Part shown: in pieces, positions 15,660 to 40,916 of the stretch
How the letters are laid out: each line of letters starts with the position of its first letter
How positions within the stretch are numbered: position 1 is the first letter of the stretch
From: Deinococcus carri
Lineage (GTDB): Bacteria > Deinococcota > Deinococci > Deinococcales > Deinococcaceae
Assembly: GCF_039545055.1 (NCBI RefSeq)
Contig: NZ_BAABRP010000001.1
Coordinates: 735,501-799,500 of the forward strand
Direction of reading: 5' to 3'
Length of the DNA stretch: 64,000 nt
Translations under genes and position numbers: made by a program
The notes under the pieces: generated by a model
Databases searched by the model: none
What the model saw: only the letters and a program-made list of their open reading frames with translations
What the model was told of the DNA's origin: nothing

Positions 15660-15665
15660 TAGACT
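15660..15665 (+). promoter_or_regulatory. smc -10 box
   Basis: TAGACT ends 8 nt before the smc ATG and lies directly after the right arm of the heptad hairpin, so the repeat abuts the promoter. Confidence 0.5.
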
Positions 15666-15673
15666 CCCATCCC

Positions 15674-18991
<3,318 letters not shown>

Positions 18992-19015
18992 GGGCCTCAC
19001 GGGGCGAGGCTGGGG

Positions 19016-19153
19016 TGATACGGATTCCGGATAATCCGTTACGGCCCCTCCGCTCCGCTTCGGTGCCTTCACTCCTATCCGTCGCCCTTTTTCCTTCTCC
19101 CTCCGGTCGGGTTAACCAGTTACTGCATAACTGATTAACCGGAGTCCGTATGA
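19016..19153. repeat. Dispersed ~138-bp repeat, copy 2 (downstream of smc)
   Basis: It begins TGATACGGATTCCGG with AATCCGTTA shortly after, and ends TTAACCGGAGTCCGTATGA. The terminal ATACGGATTCCGG and CCGGAGTCCGTAT form a 13-bp inverted repeat with one mismatch. An inner dyad CCAGTTA / TAACTG-like precedes the right end, as in copy 1. It starts 24 bp after the smc stop. Confidence 0.7.
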
Positions 19154-19220
19154 GGTGTCAAAGTCGCCTACGCCGAACGGTTCATGTCGGCGCGGCCCCT
19201 TTGCTGTCATCCTGCTCCCC

Positions 19221-19604
19221 ATGACTCAGGAGACGCCACGGGAAGCACTGCTGGCGGCGCTGAGGTGCTGGCAGGGCCGCGACTATGCGGCGCTCGCCCT
19301 GCGGGTGCGCCCGGCGCAGCGCGAGCCGACGCGCCGCGAGGTGCAGGAGGTGCGCCTCGCCTACCGCCAGGAAATCCTGCGGGGCTTCCGGATTCTGGAC
19401 ACGCGCGACACCGACCCTGCCGCCGCCAGCGTGGACACGGAACTGCTCCTGACCCAGGGCGGCGAGTGGCTGCTCGTGCGCCGCCGGTACCGCATGGTCT
19501 ACCTCGATGGCTCGGGCCGCCCGGTGGACCGCACCCGCCCGGAGGGGCGCTGGATTCCCCACACCACCTACGCGCTGCCCGGCCCGACGCCGCTGCTGGC
19601 CTGA
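19221..19604 (+). CDS. Small protein of unknown function (NTF2-like size)
   Basis: The 127-residue product has an N-terminal helix (REALLAALRCWQGRDYAALAL) and a strand-rich second half (SVDTELLLTQGGEWLLVRRRYRMVYLDGSGRPVD), a pattern seen in SnoaL/NTF2-like proteins; this is only a resemblance. ATG 19221 was preferred to an open frame starting at 19155 because the longer N-terminus would run back to the repeat. A CATCCT box ends 7 nt before it. The 3' end overlaps the convergent Nudix gene by 37 bp. Confidence 0.6.
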   Translation: MTQETPREALLAALRCWQGRDYAALALRVRPAQREPTRREVQEVRLAYRQEILRGFRILDTRDTDPAAASVDTELLLTQGGEWLLVRRRYRMVYLDGSGRPVDRTRPEGRWIPHTTYALPGPTPLLA

Positions 19605-20070
19605 AGCTCTGCCTCCAGCGCCTCCCGCAGGAGGGCCTGCCCGATAGCCCCGGCTCCCCAGGAGAGGCGCTGGGCGAACTCCCCGGCACAGACGGCCAGC
19701 CGGTGCCGTGTCTCGAAGGCCGGGCGAAAGGCCTCAAGCCGGACCCTTGCCCAGTAACGGAGCTGGTAATAGGGCTGCGGCGTCAGGCCCTCAACCCGCT
19801 GTGCCCCCAGGAACTGCCAGCGCAGGACCTCGGCGCAGGCTTCCTCGGCGACCTCCCGCCGCAGCGTCTGCTCCCAGGTTTCCTGGTCTTCGGGCTTCCC
19901 GCCGGGGAGGCTCCACGCGCGGCCGTCCTCCGACACGAGGAGGATGCGGGCGTCCGGGGTCAAGCAGAGGCCGCTGACCTGCGTCACCGTTTCGGTGGGG
20001 AGGGGCCGATGGCCGGGCAGCCAGGTGATGAGGCCGGGCCGCCCTTCCCAGGTGGTCCGCTCGCGCAGGC

Positions 20071-20074
<4 letters not shown>
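19568..20074 (-). CDS. Nudix hydrolase of unknown substrate
   Basis: The 168-residue protein has a Nudix core: SLPGGKPEDQETWEQTLRRE then VAEEACAE at about residues 56-82, which fits G-x5-E-x7-REUxEExGU with the last Gly replaced by Cys/Ala. The box is therefore slightly degenerate. It starts at ATG 20074, overlapping the stop of sbcC by 4 nt (ATGA), so it is the third gene of an sbcD-sbcC-Nudix operon. The C-terminal tail overlaps the convergent gene. A role in nucleotide clean-up linked to repair is inference from context. Confidence 0.78.
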
Positions 20075-22803
<2,729 letters not shown>

Positions 22804-22820
22804 GCGCGGGTTCCCTGCTT

Positions 22821-22908
22821 GCAGACGGCAGAAGGCTGAAGGTAGAAGGCCAGAAATGCCTCGGCCTCTGCGCTTGTTGCCATCTGCCTTCCGCCATTTG
22901 CCTTCTGC
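22821..22908. repeat. Heptad hairpin, GCAGAAG class, inside the sbcDC operon
   Basis: The left arm reads GCAGACG GCAGAAG GCTGAAG GTAGAAG; the right arm (22879-22908) carries the complements (CATCTGCCTTCCGCC, TTGCCTTCTGC). The loop is about 27 nt. It occupies the spacer between sbcD (stop 22913) and sbcC (start 22803). The same class occurs at 58541-58615. Confidence 0.7.
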
Positions 22909-22912
22909 GTCC

Positions 22913-24094
<1,182 letters not shown>

Positions 24095-24142
24095 GACGGA
24101 AAAAATAGCACGGGGCAGAAGTTGGAGTCGTACCATCTGGGG

Positions 24143-24727
24143 ATGAGCGATCCTGCCTTCCAGCGCATGAGCGTTGAGGAATACCTCCGCACCGAGCCGG
24201 ACAGTCCGGTGAAGCGGGAGTACGTGAACGGGTTCGTGTACGTGGTGGACAACGGTGACAACCTACGCGGTCACGCGGGCAGCAGCAAGGCGCATGCCAG
24301 AATCATTTTCAGAATCATGCAGCGGGTTGAGCCTGCGGCTGAAGACATTAGTTGCCGCGCCTTTTCCAGCGAAATCAGGCTCAAGATCGAGGGGCGGAAC
24401 AGTTATTACTACCCGGATGTGATGGTCGCCTGTGGTCCCGACACGAATGACCCCTATTCCGAGACTTCCCCCTGTCTCCTTGTGGAAGTCCTCTCCAGAG
24501 GCACCGCCCATACCGACAGGCACGCCAAGTATGAGGCGTATACGGCCCTCCCCACCCTCCAGACCTACCTCATCGTCGCGCAGGACGAGCGCCGCGTCTA
24601 CGCATACCAGCGCCAGGGCGAAAGCTGGGAGCTGGCCGAATACGTGGGCCAGGGTGAGATTGAGCTCCCGTGCCTGAAAGTGTCGCTCTCGCTGAACGAG
24701 ATTTACGCGGGCGTGCTGGAGGGTTGA
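24143..24727 (+). CDS. Uma2-family (DUF820) restriction-endonuclease-like protein
   Basis: The 194-residue protein has the Uma2 fold: MSVEEYLRTEPDSPVKREYVNGFVY at the start, YYYPDVMVACG (the PD of the PD-(D/E)XK core), and PCLLVEVLSRGTAHTDRHAKYEAY, in which E-V-L and the downstream K complete the active site. Such genes are amplified in cyanobacteria and Deinococcus and their role is unknown; a nuclease linked to mobile DNA is usually assumed. A very long open frame upstream is the antisense of sbcCD and not part of it. TACCAT ends 6 nt before the ATG. Confidence 0.82.
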   Translation: MSDPAFQRMSVEEYLRTEPDSPVKREYVNGFVYVVDNGDNLRGHAGSSKAHARIIFRIMQRVEPAAEDISCRAFSSEIRLKIEGRNSYYYPDVMVACGPDTNDPYSETSPCLLVEVLSRGTAHTDRHAKYEAYTALPTLQTYLIVAQDERRVYAYQRQGESWELAEYVGQGEIELPCLKVSLSLNEIYAGVLEG

Positions 24728-24785
24728 ACTGGCAAGAGCAGAGCTGGCGAACATTCTTGAGCCACCACATCTCTACACTTTCACC

Positions 24786-25025
24786 ATGAGGGGCCAGGAG
24801 CTGAGGATGGACGCTCAGGGACGGGTTCTTATTCCTGCCTCCCTGCGCCGGCAATTGCAGTTGCAGCCCGGAGAGAAGCTCATTCCGCGCATTGAGGACG
24901 GCAAGCTCATCCTGGAGAAGCGGTCGGAGGTGCGCCGCCGCCTGCTGGGCATCTTCTCGCCTCAGGAGCCTTCGCCGGTGGGCGAGTTGCTGGAAGAACG
25001 CCGTCAGGAAGCGGAGCGGGAATGA
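24786..25025 (+). CDS. vapB: AbrB/MazE-type antitoxin-like protein
   Basis: The 79-residue product contains a SpoVT-AbrB DNA-binding fold: MDAQGRVLIPASLRRQLQLQ, then LIPRIEDGKLILEKR, with a charged C-terminal tail that would wrap the toxin. It overlaps the PIN-domain gene by 4 nt (ATGA), the usual antitoxin-toxin order. TACACT ends 6 nt before the ATG. Since the toxin frame is broken, the antitoxin may be an orphan now. Confidence 0.82.
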   Translation: MRGQELRMDAQGRVLIPASLRRQLQLQPGEKLIPRIEDGKLILEKRSEVRRRLLGIFSPQEPSPVGELLEERRQEAERE

Positions 25026-25399
25026 CCGTGGTGCTCGATGCCAGCGCGGTGCTGGCCTGGATGTATGGCGAAACGGGGGCTACGGAGGTTGAAGCGGTGT
25101 TGGACGGCGGGCAGATGAGCCTGGTGAATCTGGCAGAAGTCACCACGAAGGCGGTCGAGCGCGGCGCGTGCTGCTCGTGTTCGTCAGGATCTCGCTGCCT
25201 ACGGGGTCGAGTTTCATCCATTTGACGCGGAGCAGGCGGACCGCTGTGCCGAACTTCGCCCTCTGACCCGCGCCGCTGGCCTCTCGCTGGGGGACTGCGC
25301 CTGCCTGGCTCTGGCCCAGACGCTGGCTCTGCCCGCCATGACCGCTGACAGGGCCTGGAGTGGCCTCGGCGTCGGCGTGAGATCACGGTCATTCGCTAA
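25022..25399 (+). pseudogene. vapC: PIN-domain toxin (VapC-like) broken by two compensating frameshifts
   Basis: The first frame gives MTVVLDASAVLAWMYGETGA and SLVNLAEVTTKAVERGA, a normal PIN N-terminus with its catalytic Asp and Glu. Near 25165 the reading changes to the next frame, which encodes RAARVRQDLAAYGVEFHPFD and LSLGDCACLALAQTLALPAM, with the expected GD motif. Near 25375 the first frame resumes as EITVIR and stops at 25397. All parts of a PIN domain of about 125 residues are present, but no single frame encodes them; the intact frame stops at 25225. Recent inactivation or two sequence errors are equally possible. Confidence 0.7.
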
Positions 25400-25455
25400 C
25401 CCCTACTCCCCGCCTCCCCCTGCCGCGTGGAGTAGCTTTCCGGCCAAGCTGGGGC

Positions 25456-26703
25456 ATGACCCAGGCCCCGGCTGCCCCCCAGACCCCTGCAACACAGAAG
25501 CTCTGGAACCGCAACTTTCTCCTCTGGTGGCTGGGCGCGGCGCAGAGTGCGCTGGGCAGCGCGCTCTCGGGCATTGCCCTGAGCTTCCTGGTGCTGCACC
25601 AGACCGGCAGCGCGGGGGCGATGGGCGTGAACCTGGCGCTGAGCATGTTGCCCGCGCTCTTCGCGCCCTTCTTCGGCACGCTGATAGACCGCCTGCCGCT
25701 CAAGCCGCCCCTGATCGCCTGCCACCTGCTGCGCGGCGTGATGCAGCTCGGCATCGGCTTCGCGGCGCTGCGCGGTCACGTACCCATCGAGGCCATCTAT
25801 GCCGTTTCGTTCCTCACCGGACTGATTGCGGCGTTCTACACGTCGGCCAGCATGGGCGTCACGGTGCGGCTGGTGCCGCGTGAGCAGCTTCAGCGGGCCA
25901 CCGGGCTGATGCAGGGCACCTCCCAGACCATGCAGATGGTCGGTTTGCTGGGCGGCGGCTTTCTGGTGGCGGTGCTGGGCCGGGGCGAGGCCCTGATCTT
26001 CGACGGGGTGACGTTTCTGGTGTTCGCGGCCCTGCTGTTGCCGGTGCAGTTTCCGCCGCGCAAGGCAGCGGCAGCGGGCGAGCGTTTCTGGCAGTCCTTC
26101 CGGGGCGGGTTGAAGTACGCGCGCGGCAGCGTCCTGCTGACCGGTCTGCCGCTGGTGGCACTGGTGCTGAACGCCAGCTTCGCCCCGCTGGACATGCTGA
26201 TTCCCAAACGGATGCAGGTGCTGGGGGCGGGGGCTGCTGGCTATGGCCTCTTTTTCGGGATGCTGGTGGCGGGGATGGCGGCAGGTGGGTTTCTGGTGGC
26301 GTGGCTGGGCGAACGGGTCAAGCCGGACCGCGCCTCGGTGTGGGGCATGGCGCTGATGGGCACGATGACCCTGCTGCTGGCCTTCACGCAGACCGCTCCG
26401 CAGATGTATGCCCTGGCCCTGCTGATGGGCCTGGCGAACGCCTTTTGCAACATGGGCATCGGCGTCATCTTCCAGACGCGGGTGGACCCCGATTTTTACG
26501 GGCGGGTCGGCAGCCTCTTGAGCGCGGTGGGCATGGTGGGGATGCCGGTCACGCTGCTGGCGCTCTCGCCCTTCGCGGACCGGATTCCTGTGGCCGTCAT
26601 CTTCGGGGTGGCCGGGGGGCTGACGTTGCTGGGGGCCGCCGTGTGGGGAGCCATTCTGCGGCGTGAGGGTGCCTCTACCGCTCCGGCAGCCGCCCCGGCG
26701 TGA
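25456..26703 (+). CDS. Major facilitator superfamily exporter
   Basis: The 415-residue protein has twelve likely membrane spans in two halves, begins with a short soluble tail and NFLLWWLGAAQSALGSALSG, and has loop motifs FFGTLIDRLPLKPPL and PFADRIPV that match the MFS loop 2-3 and its repeat. It resembles the MFS_3/DHA3 drug-efflux group (enterobactin- and macrolide-type exporters). The substrate is unknown. The C-terminus overlaps the convergent winged-helix regulator by 29 bp. No specific regulator lies upstream. Confidence 0.8.
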   Translation: MTQAPAAPQTPATQKLWNRNFLLWWLGAAQSALGSALSGIALSFLVLHQTGSAGAMGVNLALSMLPALFAPFFGTLIDRLPLKPPLIACHLLRGVMQLGIGFAALRGHVPIEAIYAVSFLTGLIAAFYTSASMGVTVRLVPREQLQRATGLMQGTSQTMQMVGLLGGGFLVAVLGRGEALIFDGVTFLVFAALLLPVQFPPRKAAAAGERFWQSFRGGLKYARGSVLLTGLPLVALVLNASFAPLDMLIPKRMQVLGAGAAGYGLFFGMLVAGMAAGGFLVAWLGERVKPDRASVWGMALMGTMTLLLAFTQTAPQMYALALLMGLANAFCNMGIGVIFQTRVDPDFYGRVGSLLSAVGMVGMPVTLLALSPFADRIPVAVIFGVAGGLTLLGAAVWGAILRREGASTAPAAAPA

Positions 26704-27337
26704 ACATCAGCCCCAGCAGGCAGTCCTCGGCCCCGGCGGCCTGCCGTTCCTCCTGTTCGCGCTCCAGGGTCCAGGCTTTCAGGTCGCGCAGCCGCCGTTC
26801 CAGTTCCAGCAGGGTCTCGGGCAACAGCCGGACCTCCCCGATGGTTCCGAAGCCCCGGAACGATGCCCGCCTGTCTTTGAGGCCGCCGTAATTGACGCTG
26901 AGCTGTCCCTGCGCGTTCATCGCCAGCACGACCTCGCGCACCTGCTCGCGGCTGAGGGCCGCGATATGGGTCAGGTAGGCGTTCAGAAAGGGCTGGTGCA
27001 GCGCCGCGAACAGGCCCCGCACGTCGTCCGCCTCGGTCAGGTCGAAGGGCACGCGGTAGGCGGGGGCGGCCGCGCGGTAGAGCTTGACCGGCCTGCCGCC
27101 GCGTTTGCGCTCGCCCGTCACCCCGACCAGGCCCGCGGCACACAGCCGCGTCAGGCGGTGGTGGGCCTGCTTGACGGTAATCTCGGCATCCAGGGCCACC
27201 TCCCCCGCGCTGACCTCCCCGTGCATGGCCGCCCCCAGCACGCGCTGGTAGGCGAAATCCAGCAGCAGCCGCGCCTGCTCGGGCGTCTGCGCGGTGAAGG
27301 CTCCGGCGGGCAGCGTCACCCGCACAGCATGGCGCAT
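26675..27337 (-). CDS. Winged-helix transcriptional regulator (ArsR/MarR-like N-terminus)
   Basis: In the 220-residue protein, residues about 20-95 form a winged-helix unit: LLLDFAYQRVLGAAMHGEVS, VALDAEITVKQAHHRLTRLC as recognition helix, and VTGERKRGGRPVKLYRA as wing. The rest (about 110-220) is an effector or dimer domain without a motif I can name. ATG 27337 was chosen as the first Met before the fold; the much longer frame in this phase is the antisense of recD2. It is divergent from recD2 by 63 bp and might control it, but nothing proves this. Confidence 0.65.
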   Translation of the reverse strand: MRHAVRVTLPAGAFTAQTPEQARLLLDFAYQRVLGAAMHGEVSAGEVALDAEITVKQAHHRLTRLCAAGLVGVTGERKRGGRPVKLYRAAAPAYRVPFDLTEADDVRGLFAALHQPFLNAYLTHIAALSREQVREVVLAMNAQGQLSVNYGGLKDRRASFRGFGTIGEVRLLPETLLELERRLRDLKAWTLEREQEERQAAGAEDCLLGLMFTPGRLPER

Positions 27338-27400
27338 TCGGCTCGGTCCCGTCCCGTTACGTTGAGCGCAGAACGCTACCCCCACGCTATCCTCTTTCCC

Positions 27401-29524
<2,124 letters not shown>

Positions 29525-29606
29525 GATCTCTATCACTGCTGCTCGTTGTCTTCTGCTTTCACGTTGTTTGCTCAAGGCTGCCTGTGAACGGGGGAACCGG
29601 AGCAGG

Positions 29607-29636
29607 AAAAATCCCCACCGAGAGTGCTCGGCGGGG
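29607..29636 (-). terminator. Terminator for the leftward lipoprotein gene
   Basis: Read leftward, CCCCGCCGAG pairs with CTCGGTGGGG across a 4-nt loop, followed by ATTTTTCC. It lies 27 bp beyond the lipoprotein stop and faces recD2, so it may serve both. Confidence 0.65.
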
Positions 29637-29662
29637 GGAGTGGGTCAGCGGGGTTCAGACCG

Positions 29663-31057
29663 TCAGCGGAAGTAGAGCCACTCCTCTGGAAATGGCCCAT
29701 TGCTGATTTCGTGGCTTTCCAGGGGCAGGGTTCCCTCAGGCGTGGTCAGCACGGTGTCTGTCCGGACATCCTGAAGTTTGTTCCACCCCTTGACGAGCTG
29801 AACATTCTCGAGGGTGATCTGAAAGGGAGACCAACCGCCATCCAAATCACAACTGTAGGTGCCGTTCAGGGTGCCGGGGCGGTCCGCATAGATCAGCAGG
29901 CCTGACTCTACGAACGCAGTTCCCTCGCTGAACTTGAGGCTGTCTCTGCGGGCGGGAATGATGATCCGGCTGTCGCCCTTTCCGGTTATCCCCAGCATGT
30001 CTATGATGAGAGTGCGTATCCTGGGATCAGAAGAGGTGACTGTGGTGGTGCAGCCTTCCCGATTGTAGTCTCGCGCATTGCCGGGATAGCTGTTGTTCAG
30101 GCCCACGAGTTCGCGTTCGCTGGCAAGTCTCAGGTCAAGCTGGCCCGCGCTGCTAATGCTGGCGGTCGCGGCCACATAGCTGTTGGGATCTACGGAGGAC
30201 AGGAACTGCTGCCGAACCTGGGCAGAACCTGCCCCGCCCGTCCAGGCGGAAACGGTGCTGGTCGTGCGGTCATACTCGAAGACCGGTGCGGCCAGTGGGG
30301 TTTTCTCGGTCGAGGCATCGTCCTGCGCCACGGCCAGGACAACGTCCAGATTGTAGGGCTTGCTGGTAAAGCCAAAAGTTCTGATGCCTGCGCCTAGTTG
30401 CAGGATGGTGCTCTCGCCGGGGGCAAGCGTGCCGATATGCACCCAGCCAGCAGAGCCGACCTGGGCGGTCAGGCCTGTAGGAACAGAGGTCTGAAATCCT
30501 GGGGCCTGGAGGTTCTGCCGGTAGAGGGTCGCTGTATCGTCATCCACGACGGTGGGGCTGGTATAGGTCTGCGTGTCCAGCTTGCGTACCTGCCCCAGTT
30601 GGACGTAGGGTGCCTGCTCGCTGGCGTCACTGCCGTCGTAATACCGCAGATTCTTGAACGGCGTCGTCCCCACCGTTGGTGTGGATGTGGTTGGCGTGGC
30701 AGGATCGCTGTCCTCATCCGTATTCGTTGGCAGGAACGTCAGGTTACGCACTGGCTCGCTGCCGACATTCGTGATCCTGAACGTCGAATGTATATAGAAG
30801 GTGTTGGCATGGGCTGAATCGTCAAGGGTACTGACGGCGAGGCGCTCAAACTTCAGCGCCGGTTCCGGTCCCGTCAATGTCTGTGCACCAACGCGGGTTC
30901 CCGTTCCTGTCCCGCCCTGCAAATTCAATTCATAGAGGCCGAGCGTGGTTGGAGGAAGGGGGGTGACCGGTGCCGGGTGTTGAACGATAGGGCTATTGCC
31001 ACAGGCGGTGATGAGCAGAGCACTCAGGAGGAGGCCACAGGGAAGACGTGAGAGCAC
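29663..31057 (-). CDS. Lipoprotein of unknown function
   Basis: The 464-residue product begins with a lipoprotein signal (LLLSALLITACGNS), the Cys at about residue 19 being the lipid site. The mature protein is beta-rich, Thr/Ser/Asn-rich, and has a Thr/Pro linker (DEDSDPATPTTSTPTVGTT). Phrases such as FRITNVGSEPVRNLTFLP and VHIGTLAPGESTILQL look like immunoglobulin-like cell-surface modules. I recognise no family. Its base composition is visibly less GC-rich than its neighbours, which hints at later acquisition. Start GTG 31057 lies 6 nt after TAAAGT. Confidence 0.65.
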   Translation of the reverse strand: MLSRLPCGLLLSALLITACGNSPIVQHPAPVTPLPPTTLGLYELNLQGGTGTGTRVGAQTLTGPEPALKFERLAVSTLDDSAHANTFYIHSTFRITNVGSEPVRNLTFLPTNTDEDSDPATPTTSTPTVGTTPFKNLRYYDGSDASEQAPYVQLGQVRKLDTQTYTSPTVVDDDTATLYRQNLQAPGFQTSVPTGLTAQVGSAGWVHIGTLAPGESTILQLGAGIRTFGFTSKPYNLDVVLAVAQDDASTEKTPLAAPVFEYDRTTSTVSAWTGGAGSAQVRQQFLSSVDPNSYVAATASISSAGQLDLRLASERELVGLNNSYPGNARDYNREGCTTTVTSSDPRIRTLIIDMLGITGKGDSRIIIPARRDSLKFSEGTAFVESGLLIYADRPGTLNGTYSCDLDGGWSPFQITLENVQLVKGWNKLQDVRTDTVLTTPEGTLPLESHEISNGPFPEEWLYFR

Positions 31058-31226
31058 GAAAACACTTTAGTACACCGTCCAGCAGGCCGAGAGGGAAGTC
31101 GGGAAGCCAAGAATCCCGGTTGCCGACTCGCCCCAGGGTGTGTGGCTGACTCTGCCTGATTGTATGTAGAGGTGGTTTCAGCTTCCGACAGGCGGTGTTG
31201 GCCTTCTTCCACCCCCTCACCCGTGC

Positions 31227-31232
31227 TATCCT
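31227..31232 (+). promoter_or_regulatory. pyrG -10 box
   Basis: TATCCT with a weak TTCTTC 17 bp upstream. Unlike most genes here it leaves a leader of about 70 nt before the ATG, and that leader contains a terminator-like hairpin. Confidence 0.5.
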
Positions 31233-31238
31233 GTAATC

Positions 31239-31269
31239 CCGGAGGCCGAGCGCCCCGGCTTTTCTTTTT
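31239..31269 (+). terminator. Attenuator-like hairpin in the pyrG leader
   Basis: CCGGAGGC pairs with GCCCCGG (one bulged A, 5-nt loop) and is followed by CTTTTCTTTTT. It lies between the promoter and the pyrG start, so it would stop transcription before the gene unless overcome. Attenuation of pyrG by CTP level is known in Firmicutes; whether this leader works the same way is open, since the start is not an evident G-run. Confidence 0.6.
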
Positions 31270-31306
31270 GGCCCTATCAGCAGGGGTCAGGCGCTCGTGT
31301 TCAAGC

Positions 31307-32968
<1,662 letters not shown>

Positions 32969-32989
32969 GCCACAGCATGGGAGGGAGCC

Positions 32990-33649
<660 letters not shown>

Positions 33650-33802
33650 CCTCCCCAGTCTAGAGGCCGCGCCGGGGGTTGGGGGCCGGGGTCAGACGGG
33701 CGTCAAGCGCGTCCCCTAGCCTGTTTTGCGGTGGTGGGGGAAGCGGCCCTGCTCTCACAGGGACTTCACCCCGCTTCCGGACGTGTTCTCTATCCTGTTC
33801 GC

Positions 33803-33876
33803 ATGACCCGCCCTGCGCCGGAATCCGGCTTGCACCCCCTGTGGCGCGGTGTTAGCCTCACCCCGGAGGTTTCTGA

Positions 33877-33880
<4 letters not shown>
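33803..33880 (+). CDS. 25-codon leaderless upstream ORF coupled to the TPR gene
   Basis: TATCCT at 33791-33796 ends 6 nt before ATG 33803. The frame runs 25 codons ([20 protein letters not shown] then PEVSE) and its TGA overlaps the GTG start of the TPR gene as GTGA. The ribosome site of the TPR gene (CGGAGG) lies inside its last codons. Promoter spacing, frame and overlap together make it a likely translated leader that couples or gates the downstream gene. The peptide has no motif I recognise, and function as a peptide is unproven. Confidence 0.5.
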
Positions 33881-35061
<1,181 letters not shown>

Positions 35062-35079
35062 GCGGTTTTCCGCCCCCCG

Positions 35080-35109
35080 GCCCCTTCCGCCTCCCGGAGG
35101 GGGCTTTTT
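35080..35109 (+). terminator. Intrinsic terminator after the TPR gene
   Basis: GCCCCTTCCG pairs with CGGAGGGGGC over 10 bp (one G-T pair, 5-nt loop), followed by TTTTT, 18 bp after the stop. Confidence 0.85.
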
Positions 35110-35255
35110 GCGCGGTGCCGGGCCTGCACACTGTTCTGAACGTTCCCTAAAGCCCCTTTTGCCGCTGCAGCCTCATCAGGCGCAGGTAAGATGAGTGCCA
35201 ATGCCGCCCCCCGTCACCCTGGCGGGTGGACCACGGCCACGAAAGGAGCACCACC

Positions 35256-35897
<642 letters not shown>

Positions 35898-35907
35898 GCC
35901 GCAGAGG

Positions 35908-35940
35908 AAAGCCCCCAGGCCGTGTGGCGCTGGGGGCTTT
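35908..35940 (+). terminator. Terminator after sodA
   Basis: AAAGCCCCCAG and CTGGGGGCTTT form an 11-bp stem with an 11-nt loop; the stem ends in TTT and is symmetric, so it can act in both directions between sodA and tctA. Confidence 0.8.
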
Positions 35941-35946
35941 GGCTTT

Positions 35947-36005
35947 GGGCTATGAGCCGTGAGCTATGAACCTGCCGCTGAGGCTTGAGCCATCTTTTTC
36001 ATAGC

Positions 36006-36023
<18 letters not shown>
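35947..36023. repeat. Heptad hairpin, GAGCTAT class, overlapping the tctA end
   Basis: The left arm reads GGGCTAT GAGCCGT GAGCTAT GAA; the right arm (35998-36023) carries TTCATAGCTCATCGCTC and on. The last codons and stop of tctA lie in the right arm. A 21-nt stretch at 35989-36009 is repeated exactly, inverted, at 43649-43669. Confidence 0.7.
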
Positions 36024-38039
<2,016 letters not shown>

Positions 38040-38121
38040 GAAACCTCCTCACGGACAGGGTGCTTTCAGAGGGCCTGGCCTCCAGGGAGACGGGCCTTCA
38101 GAAAGGCGTCAGGAACACAGG

Positions 38122-38160
38122 AAAAAGGGGCGGGGCGGACGATCTTCTGCCCGCCCCGCC
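38122..38160 (-). terminator. Internal attenuator/terminator between tctC and tctB
   Basis: Read leftward, GGCGGGGCGGGC pairs with GCCCCGCCCC-type sequence and is followed by TTTTT. It lies just after tctC, 80 bp before tctB. Partial readthrough would give more binding protein than permease, a common need in such systems. Confidence 0.65.
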
Positions 38161-38169
38161 GCGCCGCGA

Positions 38170-39117
<948 letters not shown>

Positions 39118-39197
39118 GATTCCTCCGGGGCGGGCCGGGACACGGCCACGCGGCGTCTGACTGTGAGAGCAGATTCACCTTACTCCCCCACGACGTG

Positions 39198-39273
39198 GCA
39201 CGCAAGGCATTTTTCCCGTGCTGCACGCACTTTTCTGTGAGCGTTATTTACAATCCTGAACGCAATGCACGCA
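39198..39273. promoter_or_regulatory. Three GCACGCA direct repeats between tctC and the sensor kinase
   Basis: GCACGCA occurs at 39198-39204, 39223-39229 and 39267-39273, in the contexts GGCACGCAAGG, TGCACGCACTT and TGCACGCAAGT. The spacing is 25 and 44 bp. They sit in the divergent regulatory region and are candidate binding sites for the CitB-type response regulator (inference). Confidence 0.4.
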
Positions 39274-39317
39274 AGTCGGACAGGTCCACGGGCTGTGCCT
39301 AGAATGGAAAGCCACCC

Positions 39318-40912
<1,595 letters not shown>

Positions 40913-40916
<4 letters not shown>

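Noticed and set aside
24143..25399. Defence island (Uma2, AbrB, PIN)
   Set aside because: Only three small genes, one of them broken, with no recognised defence effector or sensor; ordinary accessory genes explain it.
27338..27400. Radiation/desiccation response motif (DdrO operator) before recD2 or sbcD
   Set aside because: I looked for a TTATGT-N-ACATAA-type palindrome upstream of recD2, sbcD, smc and sodA and saw none.
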